A program made the position numbers and the translations under genes. Below the pieces are notes generated by a model. It had not been told where the DNA came from and did no database searches. It saw only the letters and a list, made by a program, of their open reading frames with translations. This document shows positions 17,201 through 26,522 of a DNA stretch of 64,000 nt, piece by piece (the first letter of the stretch is position 1; the number at the start of each line of letters is the position of its first letter). The stretch is taken from assembly GCF_000335475.2 (NCBI RefSeq), contig NZ_ANAH02000005.1, forward strand, positions 372,001-436,000. Direction: 5' to 3'. Source of the DNA: Cystobacter fuscus DSM 2262 (GTDB taxonomy: Bacteria > Myxococcota > Myxococcia > Myxococcales > Myxococcaceae).

Positions 17201-17866
17201 TCACAGGCGGCTGGCCGACGCGTAGCCCGCGAAGAGCTCACTCGTGAGCCGCGCGCGCTTTCCCCCCTCGGCCTTGCGGATGAAGTCGTTGAGGATCTCG
17301 CCTCCGGGCCCCTTGCGTTCGGGGTGGCGCAGGTTCATCCGCGCGCGGACCACGCCCTTGCCGCCCCGGTGCACGAAGACGACAGTGCCCTCGCTGGCCA
17401 CCGACTCGATGACGCCCACGTGCGTCACCCCGTCGTTGCGCAGGCCATCGCGGTTGCGGTCATACGTCTCGCGGAAGAAGACGATGTCGCCAGGCTCGGG
17501 GGTGTGGCGGTGAAGCGCCCCCGTGCGCATGGCGCGCCGGTACATGGCGCTCGCCGCGTTCTCTCCAGGACGCTTGCCCTGCGACAACAGCTCCACGCCC
17601 ACCGACTGGTAGGCCAGCCGCACGAGCCCCGAGCAGTCGTCCGACACGGGGTAGCGGCGCAACGAGGTGCCCACGAGCCCCGCGGCCCGGAGGGCCACAC
17701 GTTCGCCTCGCTCCGTCACCTCCACGGAGGACGTCGCGGCGGGCTCCTCGGGCCGCTCACGCCCGCACACCGCCGAAGCGGCGCATGCCAGGCCGAGCAG
17801 CCAGGGGAGCTTGAGCAGACGAAACCTCATGAGGGTCTGAACGGACGTGCCCCTCCGGTCATTCAT
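17201..17866 (-). CDS. Secreted NlpC/P60-type peptidase
   Basis: 221 residues. A hydrophobic export signal (LLKLPWLLGLACAASAVCG) precedes a catalytic domain with the Cys in DDCSGLVRLAYQSVG and the His in GVTHVGVIES, as in NlpC/P60 cell-wall peptidases that cut peptidoglycan stem peptides. The usual third polar residue may lie in the VFVHRGG segment. It may be lipid-modified at a Cys near the signal end, but the lipobox is poor. The start is uncertain: 17866 gives a long basic N-region; Met13 (17830) gives a more standard signal peptide. It is separated by about 100 bp from the upstream GH16 gene on the same strand. Confidence 0.8.
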   Translation of the reverse strand: MNDRRGTSVQTLMRFRLLKLPWLLGLACAASAVCGRERPEEPAATSSVEVTERGERVALRAAGLVGTSLRRYPVSDDCSGLVRLAYQSVGVELLSQGKRPGENAASAMYRRAMRTGALHRHTPEPGDIVFFRETYDRNRDGLRNDGVTHVGVIESVASEGTVVFVHRGGKGVVRARMNLRHPERKGPGGEILNDFIRKAEGGKRARLTSELFAGYASASRL

Positions 17867-17962
17867 CGGCGGGTCGGCGAGCTTCGGCCCGTCATGCTCG
17901 TCTGGACCCCGGGCGACCGTCGCTGGAGGCCGCCCGGGATGCTTCGCCAGGAGTGCTCGTGC

Positions 17963-19957
17963 CTACTTCGGCGCGACGCACTGACCCCAATCGCCGCAGG
18001 TCGTCCCCGCCGCGCACGCGCCACACGAGCCACCGCAACCATCATCACCACACAGCTTGCCCGTGCACTCGGGTTGGCAGGTGTTCGCCGTGGTGGCCAG
18101 GTACATGTTGTCGATGTACGCCTGGATGCCGTTGGTCTTGCTCGCGCCGACGTTGCCCAGATCGATCTCGAACTTGTAGGTGTCCGTGGCCGTCACGGTG
18201 AACGGGGGCGGGCCGCACGTCGTCCACGCCGTGCCGACGTCACACGAGAAGGAAGCCACGGTCGTCCACGGCTCGTGCGCCAGGGTGATCTTGATGGGCA
18301 CGGAGAGGGCCGCGCTCGTCTTCAGGTCCACCGTCCACTGATAGGACGTGCCCGCCTGCAACTGAAAGCCCTCCTGCCGGACCTGCACGCTGTAGGGCTG
18401 CGTTCCCCCGTTGTCGACGCGCACCCACTGCACGAAGCCGTGCGCACCGCCCTCGTTGAGGATGTCCGTCAGACCGCCGCCGCCCTCGAAGAAGAGATCG
18501 GTGCGGTGGGAGGTGTAGTCCTCCTCGAAGCCGCAGTTGCGGATGATGTTGTCGGGCGTCCCATCGCCGTTGCCATCCTGGCAGGGCGCCGCCTTGGCCC
18601 GCGCATAACCCGAGTCGCGGTGGAACCAGCGCACGTAATCCACCTCCAACTGGGCCTTGTCTCCATGGGCCGCCCAGTCGACGTCGACGCATGACCCCGG
18701 CGTCTCCTTGCACATGCCGTTCTCACACGCCGCGCCATTGGCGCACTGCGCGCTGGTGGTGCAGGCACGGCCCGACCAGCCCGAGCACCCCAGATCCCCA
18801 CCCACCGCGTTGTTGAGGATGAGGAACATCGGCTGGCGGTACTCGGTCGCGTCGTCACCCGTGCTGAAGGAGGCCACGGGCTTGCCCCCGTTCTGGGGCA
18901 GCTCGTCGATGTAGATCTTGAAGCCGTTCTCGTCCCAGAGAAAACCCCAGGTGTGCCACTGGTGGTAGTCGATCGTCTTTCCTCCCCAGCTCACGCGCGC
19001 CCCACCCACGTCCCCGTCACATTTGGCATCTCCATTGTTGGGCCAGGAGCTGCATGCGTTGGGCTGCCAGGCCCCCGCCGCCATGGCGGCCTCGCCCACC
19101 TCGGGATATTCGCGCCACAGGGCGTTGAAGCCCATGGCCTCGTTCTGGGGATAGAGGACCGGGTTCTCCTTGATCTGGGTGTACTCCATGATGTCGATCT
19201 CCCCACTCATGGGCCAGCCCACCGTGTCTTCACGGCCTCCCTTCTCGATGCCGCTGTTGGCCCCGAGCATCCAGATGGCGGGCCACATCCCATTGGGCGG
19301 CGTGGTGCCCGCGGGCAGCTCCGCGAAGGGCATGCGCGCCCGGAACTCGATGTAGCCGTAGCGGAACTCGACCTTCTCGTCGCTCTTGATGCGGCCCGAG
19401 GTGTACGACGTCTCGTTGTGCGGCGCGTTGCCCGTGCCGTTGAAGGGCGCGCACTCCTCGTGGTCGGACACGCCGTTCTTGTTCTGATCGTACACGCAGT
19501 ACTTCGTCGCCGCGCAGGTGCCCCCCTGACCGCACTCGGCGTCGGCCGTGCATTGCTTCCAGACGACACAGTCCAGGGACTCGTGCCGCGCACGCAGGCT
19601 CAACCTGCCGTTCTCGACACAGTAATTCCAGTCATTCGGATGGTCGGGACACTCCCGGTTGGTGTAGGCCTGCTGCTCGTTGTTGACGCCCAGGTTCTCC
19701 TTCGTCCAGAAGTTCGTGTTGAGAAAGGACCTGGGCTGGCCCCCGTTCAACGCCCCGCCGAAGTCCTCCTCCCAGGTCAACGAGTAGCGCTGCCCGTCCA
19801 CCACGAGGGGGGCGGGTGGTTCGGGGTTCGGCTGAGGCTGCGGCTGAGGCTCCGGCGGCGGCTCCTCGGTCACCTTGCATCCACCGGCCATCAGGCCCAC
19901 GGCCAGGAGGGCCAACACATACCGCGTCCCTACAGACTTCCTGCTTCGTCGCATCAT
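17963..19957 (-). CDS. GH16 beta-glucanase lipoprotein with CBM-like and Cys-rich C-terminal domains
   Basis: A 664-residue lipoprotein (lipobox M-A-G-G-C) with a Pro/Gln/Glu linker. The catalytic GH16 domain spans about residues 55-450 and has the signature GEIDIMEY containing both catalytic Glu residues. Two Cys-rich insertions (CTADAECGQGGTCAATKYC and a similar one near ACTTSAQC) are typical of myxobacterial secreted enzymes. A CenC/CBM4_9-like jelly roll follows (about 470-620), then a Gly/Cys-rich tail (CGDDGCGGSCGACA). The enzyme should hydrolyse laminarin, lichenan or another beta-glucan at the cell surface. It lies between a divergent ldh gene and an NlpC/P60 gene. Confidence 0.9.
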   Translation of the reverse strand: MMRRSRKSVGTRYVLALLAVGLMAGGCKVTEEPPPEPQPQPQPNPEPPAPLVVDGQRYSLTWEEDFGGALNGGQPRSFLNTNFWTKENLGVNNEQQAYTNRECPDHPNDWNYCVENGRLSLRARHESLDCVVWKQCTADAECGQGGTCAATKYCVYDQNKNGVSDHEECAPFNGTGNAPHNETSYTSGRIKSDEKVEFRYGYIEFRARMPFAELPAGTTPPNGMWPAIWMLGANSGIEKGGREDTVGWPMSGEIDIMEYTQIKENPVLYPQNEAMGFNALWREYPEVGEAAMAAGAWQPNACSSWPNNGDAKCDGDVGGARVSWGGKTIDYHQWHTWGFLWDENGFKIYIDELPQNGGKPVASFSTGDDATEYRQPMFLILNNAVGGDLGCSGWSGRACTTSAQCANGAACENGMCKETPGSCVDVDWAAHGDKAQLEVDYVRWFHRDSGYARAKAAPCQDGNGDGTPDNIIRNCGFEEDYTSHRTDLFFEGGGGLTDILNEGGAHGFVQWVRVDNGGTQPYSVQVRQEGFQLQAGTSYQWTVDLKTSAALSVPIKITLAHEPWTTVASFSCDVGTAWTTCGPPPFTVTATDTYKFEIDLGNVGASKTNGIQAYIDNMYLATTANTCQPECTGKLCGDDGCGGSCGACAAGTTCGDWGQCVAPK

Positions 19958-20097
19958 TCCGGGGCATTCTCCACGGGGTGTAGACAGCGGTCCGAGGATA
20001 CGCGGACGCTCCCCCGCGGAGGGCGGGCGTCCGCCGGAAGACCGTCGGAAAAATTGCCTCCCCCTCCTGGAACCCGGTGTGGTTGTCTGCGCCGCCT

Positions 20098-21048
20098 ATG
20101 ACAGAGCGTGTGAGCAAGATCGCCATCATCGGAGCGGGCGCGGTGGGCGCCACGGTGGCCTACGCGTCCATGATTCGCGGAGTCGCCAAGAACATCGCCA
20201 TCTATGACGTCAACCGGGCCAAGGTGGACGCGGAGGTGCTGGACCTGAACCATGGCCTCCAGTTCGTCCCCATGGCCACGCTGGAAGGCTCGGACGACAT
20301 CGGCGTGTGCGCGGGGGCGGACGTCATCGTCATCACCGCGGGCGCCAAGCAGAAGCCCGGACAGACGCGCATGGAACTGGCGGAGGCGAACGTGGCGCTG
20401 TGCCGCTCGCTCGTGCCCCAGTTGCTGAAGGTCGCCCCTGACGCCCTGCTGCTGCTGGTGACCAACCCGGTGGACGTGTTGACGTACGTGGTGCAGAAGC
20501 TCAGCGGCCTGCCCACCAGGCGGGTACTCGGCAGCGGCACGGTGCTGGACTCCTCGCGCTTCCGCTTCCTGCTGGCACGTCACCTGAACGTGGCGGTGCA
20601 GAACGTCCACGCCATCATCGCGGGCGAGCATGGGGACTCGGAGCTCCCCCTGTGGAGCCTGGCCTCCGTGGGCGGGGTGCCCCTGATGCAGTGGGCCGTC
20701 CCCGGGCGCGCGCGGCTCACGGACGAGGACCGCCAGCGCATCTTCGACAACGTGCGCAACGCCGCCTACCAGGTCATCCAGGGCAAGGGCGCCACCAACT
20801 ACGCCATCGGTCTGGCCACGGCGCAGATCCTCGAGGCGTTGCTCCACAACGAGCAGCGCGTCCTCCCGGTGAGCTCCCGCCTGGAGGGCTACCTGGGCAT
20901 CCAGGATGTGTGCATGAGCGTGCCGAGCATCGTCAACCGCGGCGGCGTGGAGGCGGTGCTGGAGCTGCCCCTGAATGAGTCCGAGCGCGAGGGTTTGAAG
21001 CACAGCGCGGACACCATCCGGAAGGCCATCCGCACCCTGGGCTTCTGA
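20098..21048 (+). CDS. ldh: L-lactate dehydrogenase
   Basis: 316 residues of the LDH/MDH superfamily. The Rossmann motif IAIIGAGAVGATVAY is at the N-terminus. The substrate loop reads GAKQKPGQTR, with Gln at the specificity position, which points to lactate rather than malate dehydrogenase (MDH has Arg there). The catalytic His is in IIAGEHGDSELPLW. The enzyme interconverts pyruvate and L-lactate with NAD. The start at 20098 (MTERVSK) is preferred over an upstream Met with non-family residues. A hairpin follows the stop directly, so the gene is probably monocistronic. Confidence 0.92.
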   Translation: MTERVSKIAIIGAGAVGATVAYASMIRGVAKNIAIYDVNRAKVDAEVLDLNHGLQFVPMATLEGSDDIGVCAGADVIVITAGAKQKPGQTRMELAEANVALCRSLVPQLLKVAPDALLLLVTNPVDVLTYVVQKLSGLPTRRVLGSGTVLDSSRFRFLLARHLNVAVQNVHAIIAGEHGDSELPLWSLASVGGVPLMQWAVPGRARLTDEDRQRIFDNVRNAAYQVIQGKGATNYAIGLATAQILEALLHNEQRVLPVSSRLEGYLGIQDVCMSVPSIVNRGGVEAVLELPLNESEREGLKHSADTIRKAIRTLGF

Positions 21049-21049
21049 A

Positions 21050-21069
21050 GTCAGGCGCCAACGCCTGAC
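21050..21069 (+). terminator. Hairpin directly after ldh
   Basis: GTCAGGCG (21050-21057) pairs perfectly with CGCCTGAC (21062-21069) around CCAA, starting 2 bases after the ldh stop codon. There is no U-run, as is common in high-GC genomes. Confidence 0.6.
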
Positions 21070-21261
21070 GCACTCCTCCAGGTTCTCCCCGCGTGGGCGG
21101 CGGGAAGGCACTCAGGTCTTCACGTCTTCCCACGCGGAGAAACACCCTTCCCCGTTCGAGCCGCGGGGGCTCGCGAAAACCCTCTCCTCGAACGGCATCC
21201 AGGATGCACTGCCCGGCCACGCGGGCAGGACAAGACGCGACAACCAAGGTGGGAGAAGGAC

Positions 21262-23142
21262 ATGGCCAGAGGGTCTCGCAGTTGGAGAGGGGCAGTGTGT
21301 GTCTGGGTCGTGGGCGCCGGGGTGTGTGGATGGGGAGGACAGGGCATGGCGGCCCTGGCCGCCGGGTCCGAGCAGAACTCCCGGGTCTTCGCTCCCGTGG
21401 CCGATGCCCGGGTGGAGGGCACTACCGCGACGCAGAACTTCGGCGGCTCCTCGGTCCTCAAGGTGGATGGCTCGCCGCAATACGAGTCCTTCCTCCGCTT
21501 CGAGCTCCAGGGCCTGACGGGGACCGTGCTCGGCGCGAAGCTGCGGCTGTACGCCACGGATGCCACGGTCAACGGACCCGCCGTCTACACGACAGATGAG
21601 ACGTGGCAGGAAGGCTCGGTGACCTACCAGACCCGGCCAGGCAACCAGACCTGGGTGGCCAGCGCCGGGTCCGTGGCGGCCAACTCCTGGGTGGAGTGGG
21701 ACGTGACGTCCGCCGTCCAGGGCAAGAGCACGGTGAGCTTCTCGCTGGGTCCCACGGGGACGGATGGCACCGTGTTCAACTCGCGCGAGTCGCCCAGCAC
21801 GGACACGAGGCCCCAGCTCGTCGTGACGGTGGACGGCGGCGGCGCCCCCACCCAGGGGGGCTGGACGTTCTACGGAAGCGCCGAGGGCCTGCCTTCGCGT
21901 GTGCTCGGGGTGAGCGCCGACGCGGGCGGCAACCTCTGGGTGGCGGGCGGAGAGAATGGGTTGTTCGTCCTCGAGAAGGGGCAGACCCGCTTCCGCCGCT
22001 TCACGATGGAGGACGGCCTGCGCCCCTATGGCTACATGATCGATGGGAGCGCCCCTCTGGGGACGAAGTACCTCAACGTCATCTCGGTCGCCGGAGGCCC
22101 CGCGGGCGTGGCCTTCGTCGGCTATGGAGGCAAGGCTCCCGCCGCGGGCATGCCCACGTGTGAGGACGAATGGGACGCGGCCCCCTCCGCGGGCCGCACC
22201 CCGGACGCGAGCATCTACAAGAGCGGGGACGCGGATCGCGTGACGCTCTCCGGCTCCGGCATCCAGGTGGTGCATTACGACATCTCCTCGGGGCCCAACA
22301 TGGTCGCCGCCGAGCCTCGCGGGCGGGAGAAGCTCTGTCATATCCTGCGTATCGCCTATGATCCGAAGACGCGCGGCGTCTGGTTTGGCGCCAACCATGG
22401 CTTCGCCTGGGGCAACGCGGACTTCACCGGCTATTCGTGCGCCCCGGGGACCTGGAACTACGGCTGCGCGGGGGTGATGGAGCATGTCCATCCGGCCATC
22501 AACGGCTGGAACGCGAGCGGGACGGGGGTAGTGCTGCTCACCGACGCGTACTACGGCGTCTCCTTGGCCCCCAACGGGGATGTCTGGTTTGGCGGTGCCA
22601 TCCGCTCCACCCGCTTCCGCTATGGCACCCTGGGCTACAACTACTGGAGCGCGCAGGTACAGACCGAGGGCAGGGCCTACAGCGCCAACCGCATCGACGT
22701 GTGGCCGGATGCCGTGAGTGAACCCACCCTTCCCACCCGGGAGCAGCGGGTGGATGACAACGTGTCGGGCATGGCGGTGATGGGAGACCAGAGCGTGTGG
22801 GTGGGCAGCTTCACCCGGGGCCTGGCGCTGCTGGACTCGAACGGGCAGCGGCTGCGCACCCTGTCCACCGAGCTGGTGGATGGAGCGGGCCGGGTGTCCG
22901 CGGTGGCCGCGGACCCGAGCGACGAGAGCGTCTGGGCGGGCGCCAGTTGGGGCGAGGGCCTGAGCCGCGTGCGTGGAGGTGAGGTGCTGCTCTACGGCGC
23001 GAGCGTACTCCCCAGCTTCGTCCACTGGCTGCCCGTGAAGGACATCCAGGTGGACCGCTCGGGCCCCCAGCGCCGCATCCTCGTCGCCTTCGATGGAACC
23101 CCAAGCAAACCCGGCGCCATCGGCGTGTACACCGGGCCGTGA
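21262..23142 (+). CDS. Secreted DNRLRE/CBM96-like domain protein with a beta-propeller
   Basis: 626 residues. An export signal (about 1-35) is followed by a DNRLRE/CBM96-type domain (about 38-195), recognised by VFAPVADARVEG, SSVLKVDG, ESFLRFEL and the final FNSRESPSTDTRPQLVVT pattern. The rest is built of propeller blades of the two-component-regulator-propeller type (GVSADAGGNLWVAGGENGLFV, YDPKTRGVWFGANHG, LAPNGDVWFGG, VSAVAADPSDESVWAGAS). No catalytic residue is obvious. Likely binds a polysaccharide or surface ligand outside the cell. It is followed 66 bp later by a small membrane protein on the same strand. Function is not known. Confidence 0.75.
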   Translation: MARGSRSWRGAVCVWVVGAGVCGWGGQGMAALAAGSEQNSRVFAPVADARVEGTTATQNFGGSSVLKVDGSPQYESFLRFELQGLTGTVLGAKLRLYATDATVNGPAVYTTDETWQEGSVTYQTRPGNQTWVASAGSVAANSWVEWDVTSAVQGKSTVSFSLGPTGTDGTVFNSRESPSTDTRPQLVVTVDGGGAPTQGGWTFYGSAEGLPSRVLGVSADAGGNLWVAGGENGLFVLEKGQTRFRRFTMEDGLRPYGYMIDGSAPLGTKYLNVISVAGGPAGVAFVGYGGKAPAAGMPTCEDEWDAAPSAGRTPDASIYKSGDADRVTLSGSGIQVVHYDISSGPNMVAAEPRGREKLCHILRIAYDPKTRGVWFGANHGFAWGNADFTGYSCAPGTWNYGCAGVMEHVHPAINGWNASGTGVVLLTDAYYGVSLAPNGDVWFGGAIRSTRFRYGTLGYNYWSAQVQTEGRAYSANRIDVWPDAVSEPTLPTREQRVDDNVSGMAVMGDQSVWVGSFTRGLALLDSNGQRLRTLSTELVDGAGRVSAVAADPSDESVWAGASWGEGLSRVRGGEVLLYGASVLPSFVHWLPVKDIQVDRSGPQRRILVAFDGTPSKPGAIGVYTGP

Positions 23143-23208
23143 GCGCCGACGGGCCCGGGGACGCCCCGCCTCCGGGGAGGTATCCTCCGCCGTGCACGAG
23201 GAGTTCGC

Positions 23209-23910
23209 ATGGCGAATGGCAGCAAGGGCAAGGGTGGCGGAAGACGGTCCGAGGAGACGCGCGCCGGCTCCTTGGAGCAGGACGAGCGGGAGTACGCCCG
23301 GCGCGCGCGCTCGAACGAGACGCGGGTCGCGCCCGTGGTGGAGGACGAGGAGCCCGAGACGCTCCCCCCCGCCTCCGCGGGCGAATCGAACCGGACGATG
23401 TTCGCCTCCCATGCGGCGCTCTTCGCGGACCGGCTGCGCGAGCGCTTCGCCCAGAAGCGCTACGGCCGCGCGCCCCACCTCCGTGTCCTGCGCATCGACG
23501 AGCCGGAGGGGCCGAGCACCGCCGGAGGACGCCTCGCCCGGCAGCCCCTCTCCCTCGTCACCCGGAGCGGCACGGCCCCCACCCTCGTCTGCGGGTGGGT
23601 GGACGTCGCCCGGGAAGAGGCCCAGCTGCGCGGCTATGAGTCCGTGGCGAGACGCTACGAGGCCCACCATGGCACTCCGCTGGACATGGCCGCGAAGGAC
23701 TACGAGCGCTGCATCGAGGATCTCGAGGTGGCCTTGCGCTCGGGCGGCATCCGGGTTCGCGTGCTCATCCCCGATGATCCCCTGCCGTCCCGAGAGCCCG
23801 TCCCCTCGCCCCCGGCCACCGCGCCCCGGGGACTGCCGCTGGGCTGGGGCCTCGCCGCGATCGCCATGGCCTTCCTGCTCGGCGTGCTCGTGGGCCGGTG
23901 GAGCGGCTGA
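23209..23910 (+). CDS. Hypothetical protein with C-terminal membrane anchor
   Basis: 233 residues. The N-terminal 70 residues are charged and probably disordered (GSKGKGGGRRSEE). A compact region follows (about 65-190, HAALFADRLRERFAQKRYGRAPHLRVLRID and YERCIEDLEVALRSGGIRVRVLIPDD). A Pro-rich spacer leads to a single C-terminal transmembrane helix (LGWGLAAIAMAFLLGVLVGRW). This is the layout of a tail-anchored cytoplasmic protein. The start is supported by GAGGAG 5 bases before the ATG. No family is recognised. Confidence 0.7.
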   Translation: MANGSKGKGGGRRSEETRAGSLEQDEREYARRARSNETRVAPVVEDEEPETLPPASAGESNRTMFASHAALFADRLRERFAQKRYGRAPHLRVLRIDEPEGPSTAGGRLARQPLSLVTRSGTAPTLVCGWVDVAREEAQLRGYESVARRYEAHHGTPLDMAAKDYERCIEDLEVALRSGGIRVRVLIPDDPLPSREPVPSPPATAPRGLPLGWGLAAIAMAFLLGVLVGRWSG

Positions 23911-23920
23911 GCCCTGGTAT

Positions 23921-24316
23921 CTACTCCGAGTCGGGAGGATTCATTTTATCTAGTTCTTCCGGAAGGGGCGTTGGACGAAACCTCAACCCCTTCGCATCTC
24001 GCAGTGGGATCACCCGGAATCCCTCGCCAGCGATTTTGACGAGTTCACCCTCGTTGGCTTTTCCACTGGCGAGCCACTCATCCGCCTCCTCTCTCGTCGC
24101 AAACGTATGCGAAGGCACGATATAGTCGGCAGCGGGCGTATAGAACTTCCGGAAGAATTCGCGGTAATCGTTCAGCTTCTGGATCTCACGAACATAGAAC
24201 AACGCCACCGAGGCGACTCGGATTGCTTCATCTTCTGGCGAGCCTTCCTGGTATTTTTCGTCCATGACGCGGAGGACTTCAAGAACAAAATCAACATCAA
24301 AATCTTTATTATACAT
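23921..24316 (-). CDS. Small low-GC cytoplasmic protein, possible immunity partner
   Basis: 131 residues (MYNKDFDVDFVLEVLRVMDE to PPDSE), acidic, without signal or membrane segment. GAGGA lies 5-6 bases before this ATG, which decides the start; an adjoining in-frame ATG is at 24319. The C-terminal half (HTFATREEADEWLASGKANEG, then KIAGEGFRVIPL) looks like a small alpha/beta domain. GC content is clearly lower than in its neighbours. It lies 16 bases downstream of a Cys-rich lipoprotein gene, forming a two-gene unit resembling the toxin-immunity arrangement of myxobacterial Sit loci. The immunity role is inference; no family is identified. Confidence 0.7.
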   Translation of the reverse strand: MYNKDFDVDFVLEVLRVMDEKYQEGSPEDEAIRVASVALFYVREIQKLNDYREFFRKFYTPAADYIVPSHTFATREEADEWLASGKANEGELVKIAGEGFRVIPLRDAKGLRFRPTPLPEELDKMNPPDSE

Positions 24317-24332
24317 CATTTCCTCATTCTGA

Positions 24333-24830
24333 TTAGAGAACAAGAGGAGCAAGAATCAAAGTGCCAGAACCGCCCGTTGAGAGAACGAAGGCAACGCCAG
24401 CGACGATGACGACAGTCCCAATCGCCACCTCGGCCTTGTGATTCTTGATCCAGTCAATCGCCTCGTCCATGTGCGAGAACTTCAATTTCTTTTGCCTCTC
24501 CTCCTCCTTCTTCTTCTCATCCTCGCACTCATTGAACGCCCTGTTGCAATCCTGCTCGCAGTGCTCGTGGTACCAGCCGCTCTGTTTCTTGTTGTGGGGC
24601 CACGGATAGCGTTTATCCCAGCATCTCTTCATGCATTTTTTGAATTCGTCGTTGCAGTCATAACCACCAGCACCACCACTTCCGAGCGCGGAGCCAACTC
24701 CCTCTGATTGAGAGGAGACAACATAGATTCGGGACTCTGGCCGTTGCGAGTGGGCACATCCCGAGATGGCCAGTACCAGAGCGGTTATCAGGACAATCAA
24801 TCTCATTTCCTTGGCGACCGCCTGTGTCAT
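24333..24830 (-). CDS. Cys-rich lipoprotein, SitA-like delivery region without obvious toxin domain
   Basis: 165 residues. A signal sequence ends in lipobox I-S-G-C. The mature protein contains two mirrored motifs, C-x6-C-x3-C (CNDEFKKCMKRC) and C-x3-C-x6-C (CEQDCNRAFNEC), suggesting a disulfide-pinned helical hairpin. A charged Lys/Glu segment leads to a C-terminal hydrophobic stretch (VAIGTVVIVAGVAFVLS). Lipoproteins of this general build form the conserved part of SitA toxins exchanged between myxobacterial cells through TraA/B; here the protein stops where a variable toxin domain would begin. AGGAG lies about 10 bases upstream of the start. Low GC sets the locus apart. The assignment is tentative. 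Confidence 0.65.
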   Translation of the reverse strand: MTQAVAKEMRLIVLITALVLAISGCAHSQRPESRIYVVSSQSEGVGSALGSGGAGGYDCNDEFKKCMKRCWDKRYPWPHNKKQSGWYHEHCEQDCNRAFNECEDEKKKEEERQKKLKFSHMDEAIDWIKNHKAEVAIGTVVIVAGVAFVLSTGGSGTLILAPLVL

Positions 24831-25008
24831 CCTTGGAGTTCTCCTGGTAACTCTGCGCGTGCGGCCCTATCTACCAGACTCGGGCAGGTAAGGCCGGCAC
24901 ATATCCCTCGAATCGGTAGGGAGAGCCGTGACTGCGGGAGCAGGGCCTGTGAGGCCCCTCTTGGGGTGGTCGGGATGACTGGTGGGAGGCGTGGACGAAA
25001 CCAGCCCC

Positions 25009-26493
25009 TCACGCGTCCGGCCAGGTATGCACCGGCATGCCTTCCTCCGAGTAGGCCAGGTAGCGCTCGAACATCGCGGTGAGCGCCTCGTGCCGGGGCC
25101 GGTCCGCCTCGAGCCGCGCGAGGGCGTCGAGCTGCCAACGCGCTCCGGTGCGGCCCGTGCGCAGCCGGCCCTCGAGCAGCTCGAAGAGCGGCTCCACATC
25201 CTCCGGCTCCACCCCTGCTGACACGAGCCCCTGCCGCGCCCGCTCCAACAGGCGGGGCAGGAGTTCCCGGACGGGCTGGACCACGAGGGGCTGGCCAGGA
25301 CGACCCGGCCAGTACAAGGGCGCGTCCAGCCCCTCACGCGCCGCGCGGTAGAAGTTCGTGCGCGCGCAACGGAAGGGCATCCGCGACACGAGCGCCTCCA
25401 CCTCCTCCATCAGCGACAGGGTCAGCCCCAGCAGGAAGGCGCCATTGGCCAGCATGTCCGGCACGCTGGGCCCCGAGGGCAGCGCACGCATCTCCACCCG
25501 CACATGCCCACCGTCGGAAGGGTCGTACACCGCGCGGTTCCAGGGATAGACGGTGCCCTGATGCATCCGCAGCTCGCTCAGGCTCGGCACCCCACCGCGC
25601 GCCACCACCTCGAGCGGGGCCTCGTGTCCCAGGACCGGGAGGATGGGGGGATGGAGTGCCACCCCCTGGGCGAAGAGCTCGTGGGCACCCTGTCGCACCC
25701 AGCCGTGGCCGAAACCCGTGCGAGAGGGAAGCTCCATCGACTCCTCCTCGCTCGAGCGTCCGTCCGTGAGCTGGCGGTAGAGCGTGATGCGCGTCTCGTG
25801 CCACAACCGGCGACCGAGGAAGAGCGGCGAGTTGCCGCAGAGCGCGAGCACCGGGGCGATGGCGAGCTGGGCGGCGTTGTGCGCTCGCGCGAAGTCCGCC
25901 GGATCCACCTTCAGGTGGTACTGCAGCGAGGTGCAGGCGCTCGCCGCGCTGATGTACTCCAGCTCGTGGCTGAGCGTCTCCTCCCCCTCGATGTGCAGCC
26001 GGAAGGGGCGCGCGCGGTGACTACGCAGGCCGTGTTGGAGGGCCCGGTAGCGCGGCAAGGGAGAGATCACCCCCGGCACCAGCTCCTCCAGCCGCAGGGT
26101 GGGCAGCACGCCCACGAGCGCCACGCGGCCGCCGACCTCGCCCGCGGCATGCCGCAACCGCGCGAGCATGCGCGTCAGATCCGCCCCGAACTCGCGGAAC
26201 GGCCTCCCCGCCAGCGGCACCACCCGCGCGTTGATCTCCACGTTGAAGCGGCCCAGCTCCACCGTCAGTTGACGGTCGCGGGCACGCGCGAGCACCTCCC
26301 CACAGACACTCAGGGCTCGGCCCCCAATGTCCACGAGGTGCGCCTCCAGTTCGGCACCCAACGTGCGCGGCCCCACGCCGAAGCCTGGACGGGCAAGGAC
26401 TCGCTCCAGCGCCTCGAGCGACTCCTCCAGTCGCGCCGAGAATCGTGCCACCTCTTCCGGAGTGAACTCCTCTTTCTCGAGGGCCTGACCCAC
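25009..26493 (-). CDS. Glutamate-cysteine ligase family (GCS2) carboxylate-amine ligase
   Basis: 494 residues, cytoplasmic. The N-terminal metal/ATP-binding motif GAELEAHLVD, the segment ELGRFNVEINARV, the central SACTSLQYHLKVDPADF and the C-terminal VRVEMRALPSGPSVPDM with SRMPFRCARTNFYRAAREGLDAPLYWPG fit the GCS2 family of gamma-glutamylcysteine synthetase-like ligases (YbdK/EgtA relatives). These join an amino group to the gamma-carboxylate of glutamate with ATP. It could supply gamma-glutamylcysteine or a related peptide; the amine substrate is uncertain. It is divergent from the amidase gene. Confidence 0.82.
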   Translation of the reverse strand: MGQALEKEEFTPEEVARFSARLEESLEALERVLARPGFGVGPRTLGAELEAHLVDIGGRALSVCGEVLARARDRQLTVELGRFNVEINARVVPLAGRPFREFGADLTRMLARLRHAAGEVGGRVALVGVLPTLRLEELVPGVISPLPRYRALQHGLRSHRARPFRLHIEGEETLSHELEYISAASACTSLQYHLKVDPADFARAHNAAQLAIAPVLALCGNSPLFLGRRLWHETRITLYRQLTDGRSSEEESMELPSRTGFGHGWVRQGAHELFAQGVALHPPILPVLGHEAPLEVVARGGVPSLSELRMHQGTVYPWNRAVYDPSDGGHVRVEMRALPSGPSVPDMLANGAFLLGLTLSLMEEVEALVSRMPFRCARTNFYRAAREGLDAPLYWPGRPGQPLVVQPVRELLPRLLERARQGLVSAGVEPEDVEPLFELLEGRLRTGRTGARWQLDALARLEADRPRHEALTAMFERYLAYSEEGMPVHTWPDA

Positions 26494-26522
26494 GGGGGCC
26501 TCCTGTCGTCACATACAAGATA

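Noticed and set aside
20098-21048. Malate dehydrogenase
   Set aside because: The substrate-specificity loop has Gln (AKQKPGQTR), not the Arg of malate dehydrogenases.
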